From the NCBI GenBank assembly GCA_009733775.1, contig WOGZ01000594.1, positions 1 through 12,996 on the forward strand: a DNA stretch of 12,996 nucleotides, given 5' to 3'. Of this stretch, positions 8,542-12,996 are shown piece after piece. Position 1 is the stretch's first letter; each line of letters starts with the position of its first letter. The notes beneath the pieces were generated by a model, which had not been told where the DNA came from, did not search any database, and saw nothing but the letters and a program-made list of their open reading frames with translations. Position numbers and translations under genes: made by a program. Source of the stretch: Alectoria sarmentosa. Taxonomy: Eukaryota > Ascomycota > Lecanoromycetes > Lecanorales > Parmeliaceae.

Positions 8542-9910
8542 TTTACGATCTTTTAAATCTATTATTAAAAATAAATCGAATGAAAATAACTTCAATATAA
8601 ATTATTTTAAAGATATTTTAAATAGAAAAAAATCGATATTAACATTTAAGATACTTAAAAAAAAGATAATAAAGAAATTTAATTTTATCGATATTATTAA
8701 AATTGACGCATCGATTTATTATCATTTAATTCGAAATAAAAAAAACAAGCTTTTTTCTTTAATAATAAATGAGATTTATAATATTTTTAATGAATTTATC
8801 GAAATTATATCACAATTATAACGAAATAATCGTATATCGATTAATTAATTATATTTATACGACTTCGAAATCAAATATAAAAAATATTATAAATTATATA
8901 TATTAAAAAACGCTTAAATCAATAATGTTAAAACTTTCACTTTTTAAAAAATGCTTAATAAACTTCTTATAAATTATTATAATTACGTAAATGTTTTTAA
9001 TAAATTATAAGCGAAGATATTATTTTCACATTATTTTTATAATTATAAATTAAAATTCGTTGAAAAAGTAAACAAAAATACATTATTTAAAAATCGAATT
9101 TTTTTATTATTAGGTTACAAACTTAAATAAGTTAAAAAGTATTTAAACGAATATTTAAAAAAAGAATTTATCGTATTTAATTATGCTTTATTTATCTCAC
9201 TTATTTTATTTATTAAAGTTTCAAATAAAGATTTATAATTTTATGTGAATTATTAAAAAAAATCGATATTTTATTTTATTAATAAATAAGATTTTGATAA
9301 AAATATAAAATTGTAAATATTTTATACGATTTAATATTATCGTTACTTTTAATAAACTTTAAATATATTTAAATAACGAAAACTTTATCACATTTATCAC
9401 ATTTTTTAAAATATATAAACATCGAATACTTTTATTTAAATTAATAAATAATTTTATTATCTATTAATAATATATAAACGACACTTTTTTTAAATAGTTA
9501 AATAACTTTTATTAAGTATATTTAAATGATATTCTCATTTATAACAAAAAAAAAACACGTTTAATATATTCGATTAATTTTTTAAAAGTTACGAAAAATC
9601 GACTTATAAATAAACATTTTTAAGTACGAATTTCATATATAAAAGATTAAATTTCTAAGTTTATTAACATTTATCGATAAACTACGAATAAATTCGATTA
9701 AGATATAAATCGTCGTCGATTAAATATAACTTATAAATTTAAAACAAATATAAACCTTTATCGACTTTTATTATTTTTATAAAAGATTTATAAAAGACTT
9801 TTCGAAGATAATTAAATCGATAATTCGTTTTATAAAAAAAGATGTTATTTATAAATAATCATTCATTTATTAAAAAGTTTTTATTTAATTAAAAATCAAC
9901 GTTATATAAA
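8542..9910 (+). pseudogene. pol: pol of gypsy A: linker and reverse transcriptase, degraded, cut by gypsy B
   Basis: RT copies element RNA into DNA. The linker contains I-D-A-S-I-Y-Y-H-L-I-R-N-K-K (about 8700-8745), the region that precedes RT in fungal gypsy elements. RT signs in order: Y-L-N-E-Y-L-K-K-E-F-I-V (about 9140-9175); L-I-L-F-I-K then F-Y-V-N-Y (ending 9253), the F-C-V-D-Y block; N-R-Y (9261-9269) close behind, so several codons of the block between are missing; R-F-N-I-I-V-T-F-N-K-L; L-L-F-K-L-I-N (9429-9449) for L-P-F-G-L-T-N; and V-Y-L-N-D-I-L-I-Y (9516-9542), the active site Y-L-D-D with the first Asp changed to Asn. A one-base shift follows in an A run (9543-9555). Then K-Y-E-F-H (9622-9636), F-Y-K-R-F-I-K-D-F-S and a decayed connection region end near 9905. 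RNase H and integrase are absent here. Confidence 0.87.
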
Positions 9911-10246
9911 TGTTAAATCGAATGGTCGTATGCGTTTTATATAAGATATACGCCATCGTGACGTCATTTTTTATAAGTTTTTATGAGAATTGCAGAGTTT
10001 AGATTCAATTAAATTGATTTCGCAATTATTTCGTTGATGAGAATACTTAATAAATATATATTTATTTAATATATTTCAAGATTTTTTTTTGATCTTTAAA
10101 GATTAATTTTATTATATAATTTAATTATTGAATTCAATAATAATATTATATTTTTTATATATATTTATTTATTTGCGTTTATTTAACGACGTAAATAATA
10201 CGTTTTATAATTTTAATCTTTTAAATCTTTCGAAAAAAAAGATTCA
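9911..10246 (+). promoter_or_regulatory. 5' LTR and leader of gypsy B, with TATA box and CRE-like site
   Basis: The start TGTTAAATCG follows the last readable A codons. TTTTATATAAG (9935-9945) is a good TATA box. The full 8-base palindrome TGACGTCA stands at 9959-9966, the consensus site of CREB/ATF-type bZIP factors; whether it is used is unknown. The section 9911-10030 is less mutated than its flanks. The LTR end is unclear because no second copy is present; a possible CA end is at 10077-10078. No primer-binding site was recognised. The leader up to 10246 contains only AT-rich runs. Confidence 0.6.
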
Positions 10247-11395
10247 ATGTCGCTGCGATGTCGATTTCATTTGAAAATCGAATATTTTAAATCGAAGATA
10301 ATTAAGATAAGCGTTTAAATAACGTTAACGAATTTCGAAAGTTTATTTTAAAAGAAAAATCAATTTAAAAGAACGTCTTAAACGTGTTAAAGAGAAAAAT
10401 CGTTATTTTTAATAAAAACGCGAACTTTTTGCGTTAAAAATTCGTAATAATGAGTTTCGCAATAAGAGCTCGTAAAATATTATTAAAAAAACGTTAATTA
10501 TTACGTTTATAATTTCGTTTATAATCGAAATATTAATTATTACGCTCGCGATTTCGTTTTTAACGAAAATATTTATTTTTAAAATTAAAATTATTTATTT
10601 CGAGAAATTAAAATCTTATTAAAACAAAAGTGAAAAAAAATATGTGCGTTGATTCCGCGATGCGGAAATTACTTTCATTAAAACCTTTAAATATTTTATT
10701 ATCGACATTTCAAAAATTGTTTATTATATAAAGTTTTTAAAGAATAATATTAATAATTAATAATATATCGAATACGAAAAAAAGAGTTTTATCGATATAA
10801 CGTATAAAAATTTTAAAAAATTTTTATTTAATCTTATCGTTAATTTAATTAATTATCGTTTATTCGTTTATAAAAAATGAGAAAAGATTAAATAAAAATT
10901 TGATTAAAAGATTATAATTTTTAAAGCATATTTAAAGAAATTGAAAACTCATTTGTTGTTTTTAATAAAAAAATATAAAATCAACTTTTTTTTTGCGAAG
11001 TTTTAATTTACGTTAAAAAATCGAATTTTGAATAATGATAATATATTTAAATAATGTAAAAAAAAATTTATTATAATTATTATATATAAATAAATTTTTA
11101 AACGCGTGCGCGAAGAAAGCGATCGCGATTTAAATTTCAAATCTTTCGAAAATAAAAATGTAAAAGTTTCATTTTTAAATTTTCGGGTCTCGAAATTTAA
11201 TAAATTTAATCGTGATAATAATGTTAAAGTTTTATATATTTATGAAAATAACGAAAATAAATAAAAGAGCGAATTCGAAATCGAATATAAAGATTTTATT
11301 TATTTTTATTATGATAAAAAAGATTATATTAAATTTAATTATTCGAATAAAAATAAATCGATTATTTATATCGTCGTCGTTATAATAAAAAATGA
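10247..11395 (+). pseudogene. gag: gag of gypsy B, degraded
   Basis: Structural protein of the element particle. One frame (codons starting at positions divisible by 3) can be followed without indel from about 10323 to 11395. First comes a coiled-coil-like charged stretch (K-E-R-L-K-R-V-K-E-K-N-R-Y from 10368), then a Thr/Ser/Ile-rich linker. The retrotrans_gag capsid region follows: F-E-K-L-K-S-Y (10599-10619), V-R-stop-F-R-D-A-E-I-T-F (about 10643-10675) where Trp is expected at the stop, F-K-K-F-L-F-N-L, F-K-A-Y-L-K-K-L-K-T-H and I-N-F-F-F-A-K-F. A basic tail and a zinc knuckle at 11301-11342 follow. No in-frame ATG is found near the start; ATGs at 10247 and 10258 lie in other frames, so the true start is mutated or shifted. 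Confidence 0.85.
11301..11342 (+). other. Degraded CCHC zinc knuckle, gypsy B gag
   Basis: Codons read Y-F-Y-Y-D-K-K-D-Y-I-K-F-N-Y with the exact CX2CX4HX4C spacing. All four metal ligands have become Tyr (TGT to TAT for the three Cys, CAT to TAT for His), and the usual Gly before His is now Asp. Confidence 0.78.
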
Positions 11396-11489
11396 TTTGA
11401 TTTCGTAATCGTTTTAAAAGCGAAATCGAAAAAATGAGAAATAAAAGTTATCTTTTTTATCATTATAAAAAAGTGAATTATAATTTAAA

Positions 11490-11780
11490 ATGAATTAAAA
11501 TAATTCGTTACTTTATTTGATTTGAAAATTTATATTAATTTAATATTATAAACATTTATAATTTAATGAAATTTATAATTTTATAATAACGTTATTTTAT
11601 TAATGTTAAAAACGTTAAACGATTAAAGCATATATTATTATAACATTTATATATTAAATTATTAATTAATCGATAATTAAGATTAAGATAAATAATATAA
11701 AACATTATTTTATATTATCAATTAAAAAGATTTTAATATTATTTTGAATATGCTTATTTTAAATTAATTATATATATTAT
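11490..11780 (+). pseudogene. Aspartic protease of gypsy B, degraded
   Basis: V-T-L-F-D-L-K-I-Y-I-N-L-I (11510-11548) fits the active-site segment V-T-L-x-D-S-G followed by N-L-I. The Asp codon GAT (11519-11521) survives, while Ser-Gly has become Leu-Lys. L-K-T-L-N-D then a stop (Gln expected) follows near 11610-11635, and a C-terminal part that could be the L-G-M-P-W-L-Q block near 11745-11765 is badly decayed. The frame is the same as that of RT downstream and is shifted relative to gag. The boundary with gag (11395-11490) cannot be read. Confidence 0.68.
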
Positions 11781-12996
11781 TTAATTTTGAAATAATTCAA
11801 TGAAAATTTAAAATCAATTTTGAAAAGATTTAAATTGAGGAATTTAATCAATTCGTTGCGAACATTAATAAGAAATTTAATATATTCGCAATTATATGCG
11901 TTGCGACAACGCGAAACGAAAAAAAAAATGTGTTTAATTTAAAAATTCTTAAAAAATTATTGAAATATAAAAACGTTTTTTTTAAAAAAAAGATTGAAAT
12001 CTTATTTATATTTAAATAAGAAAATTATGTTATTAAAATAAAAGATAATAAAAAGTTATTATATAAACTTTTATATAATTTATTTCAAATAAAATTATCG
12101 AAGTTGCGATAATATTTAAAAAATGTTCTTTATAAAAATTAAATTCGATATTCGACTTTTTTCGTAAAAGCGTTAATTTTATTCGTATTTAAAAAGAATA
12201 ATGAATTATGTTTATATGTGAATTATAAAAAACTAAATGCGATGATTGTCAAAAATCGATATTCGTTATTTTTGATTATAAAAACATTAAATCATTTATG
12301 CGACGTTAAAATTTTCACGAAATTGAATTTAAAAAATATTTATTATAAAATTCGAATTAAAAAAGACGATGAATGAAAGATTACGTTTCGAATTCGTTAT
12401 AATCATTTCGAATATTTAATTATATCCTTTAAATTAATTAATGCTTCGATTACATTTTAAATATATATTAATAAAACCTTTATCGATTTGATGAATGTTA
12501 TTTATATAATGTATTTAAATGATATTTTGATTTATAACGTTAATGCGTTAAAATATTAATAACACGTTAAATAAATGTTTAAACGATTGCGTTAATTTTA
12601 ATTATATATTAATTTAAAAAAATGTCAATTTTATATTAAATAAATTGAATTTTTAAAATTTATCGTGTTTATTAAAAACGTTACGATGAATTAAAAACGA
12701 ATAATAATTATTAAAAATTAATTTAAATCAAAAAGTTATCGAAAAATGCAGGTCTTTTTAAGTTTTATAAACTTTTATCGACGATTTATTTATAATTATT
12801 TTATTATAATTGCGTTATTAATCGATTTATTAAAAAATAATAAAAACGATAAAAAATTTAAATTTTTTATATGATTCGAAAGCGTTGAAAAAACGTTTTT
12901 ATAATTAAAATGCACTTTTTCGAAAACGTTATTTTTGCGTTATTATGATTCGAAAACGAAATTGCGTGTGAAAATTAATGTTTTTAATTTTGATTT
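11781..12996 (+). pseudogene. pol: pol of gypsy B: linker, reverse transcriptase and start of RNase H, degraded
   Basis: Seen in order, mostly in one frame: a linker with F-L-K-N-Y near 11952-11966; N-Y-R-S-C-D (about 12095-12115) leading to the RT N-terminus, with a likely one-base shift near 12160-12175; L-C-L-Y-V-N-Y-K-K-L-N-A-M (12203-12241); V-K-N-R-Y; K-I-F-T-K-L-N-L; a TGA at 12374 where Trp is expected; F-R-I-R-Y-N-H-F-E-Y-L (12386-12418); S-F-K-L-I-N-A-S-I-T-F then TAA (12458) where Gln is expected; Y-L-N-D-I-L-I-Y (12512-12535), the active site with its first Asp changed to Asn; F-L-S-F-I-N-F-Y-R-R-F-I (about 12755-12790); and at the edge R-V-K-I-N-V-F, fitting the first RNase H strand with its Asp mutated. 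The rest of RNase H and integrase lie outside the window. Confidence 0.9.

Larger units (their letters stand above)
4808..9910 (+). mobile_element. Ty3/gypsy retrotransposon A, interrupted by two mini LTR elements and truncated by gypsy B
   Basis: Plus-strand gag, protease, linker and RT remnants follow in Ty3/gypsy order. Two insertions (6171-7174 and 7540-8536) split it. Each has a 5-bp target duplication, and taking each insert plus one duplication away restores one continuous frame. The readable A sequence ends at about 9905, in the RT/RNase H connection, where the LTR of element B begins. The 5' LTR is presumed upstream of 4808, while RNase H, integrase and the 3' LTR are not seen. Stops are frequent, with two or three frame changes (about 5245-5270, 9245-9260 and 9543-9555). 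It is inactive. Confidence 0.88.
9911..12996 (+). mobile_element. Ty3/gypsy retrotransposon B, cut by window edge
   Basis: An LTR-like start (TG at 9911), gag, protease and RT in gypsy order, all plus strand, continuing to the last base of the window at the start of RNase H. Its RT wording and protease differ from element A, so it is a separate lineage. It begins where the A connection reading stops, implying insertion into A. The 5 bases before it are ATAAA; the matching duplication and 3' LTR would be beyond the right edge. Confidence 0.85.

Noticed and set aside
9970..10025. Possible tRNA-like sequence (gcagagtttagattcaat)
   Set aside because: No cloverleaf can be folded by eye and the B-box match is poor. 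It lies within the gypsy B LTR.
1..12996. Organelle genome or AT-rich bacterial/protist chromosome
   Set aside because: There are no intact genes, tRNAs or rRNAs. The coding traces are eukaryotic transposons carrying RIP-type stops, and CpG is preferentially kept, unlike simple AT drift.

Overview
This window looks like a transposon graveyard from the AT-rich, RIP-mutated compartment of a filamentous ascomycete (Pezizomycotina) nuclear genome. The organism call is an inference. It rests on the kind of elements present (Helitron, two Ty3/gypsy elements, two short LTR elements) and on the mutation pattern: C->T and G->A transitions almost everywhere, few CpA, many TpA, CpG comparatively spared, Trp and Gln codons turned into stops, and Gly/Asp turned into Lys/Arg/Asn. 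I see no intact gene, rRNA, tRNA or CRISPR. Every coding trace is a fossil, recognisable only by reading through stops. All family calls were made by eye and no database search was run.

Layout. 1-813 (minus): a fossil Helitron replication-initiator (Rep) domain running off the left edge, with a recognisable HUH motif and Y2 tyrosines. 814-4807: about 4 kb I cannot assign. It holds a less-mutated patch (841-960), two stretches that read like decayed protein (about 1428-2369 and 2370-3250), and a very AT-rich stretch that probably includes the 5' LTR and leader of the next element. 4808-9910 (plus): Ty3/gypsy element 'A', with gag (coiled N-terminus, capsid-like part, zinc knuckle), protease, linker and reverse transcriptase (RT). 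It is split twice by short LTR elements. Mini-element 1 (6171-7174, 159-bp LTRs, target duplication ATATC) sits in the protease active-site region. Mini-element 2 (7540-8536, 131-bp LTRs, target duplication ATTAT) sits after the protease. Removing each insert plus one duplication rejoins the A reading frame without a shift. 9911-12996 (plus): Ty3/gypsy element 'B', of a different lineage. Its LTR starts where A's RT/RNase H connection reading stops, so B probably inserted into A. It has an LTR promoter region, gag, protease and RT, and runs off the right edge at the start of RNase H.

The nesting gives a relative history: A inserted first, then mini-elements 1, 2 and B landed in A (their mutual order is not visible), and all were mutated by a RIP-like process. 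The most notable items are the two roughly 1-kb non-coding LTR elements with perfect target duplications, and the less-mutated interior of mini-element 2, which contains a hairpin and a 12-bp tandem repeat.
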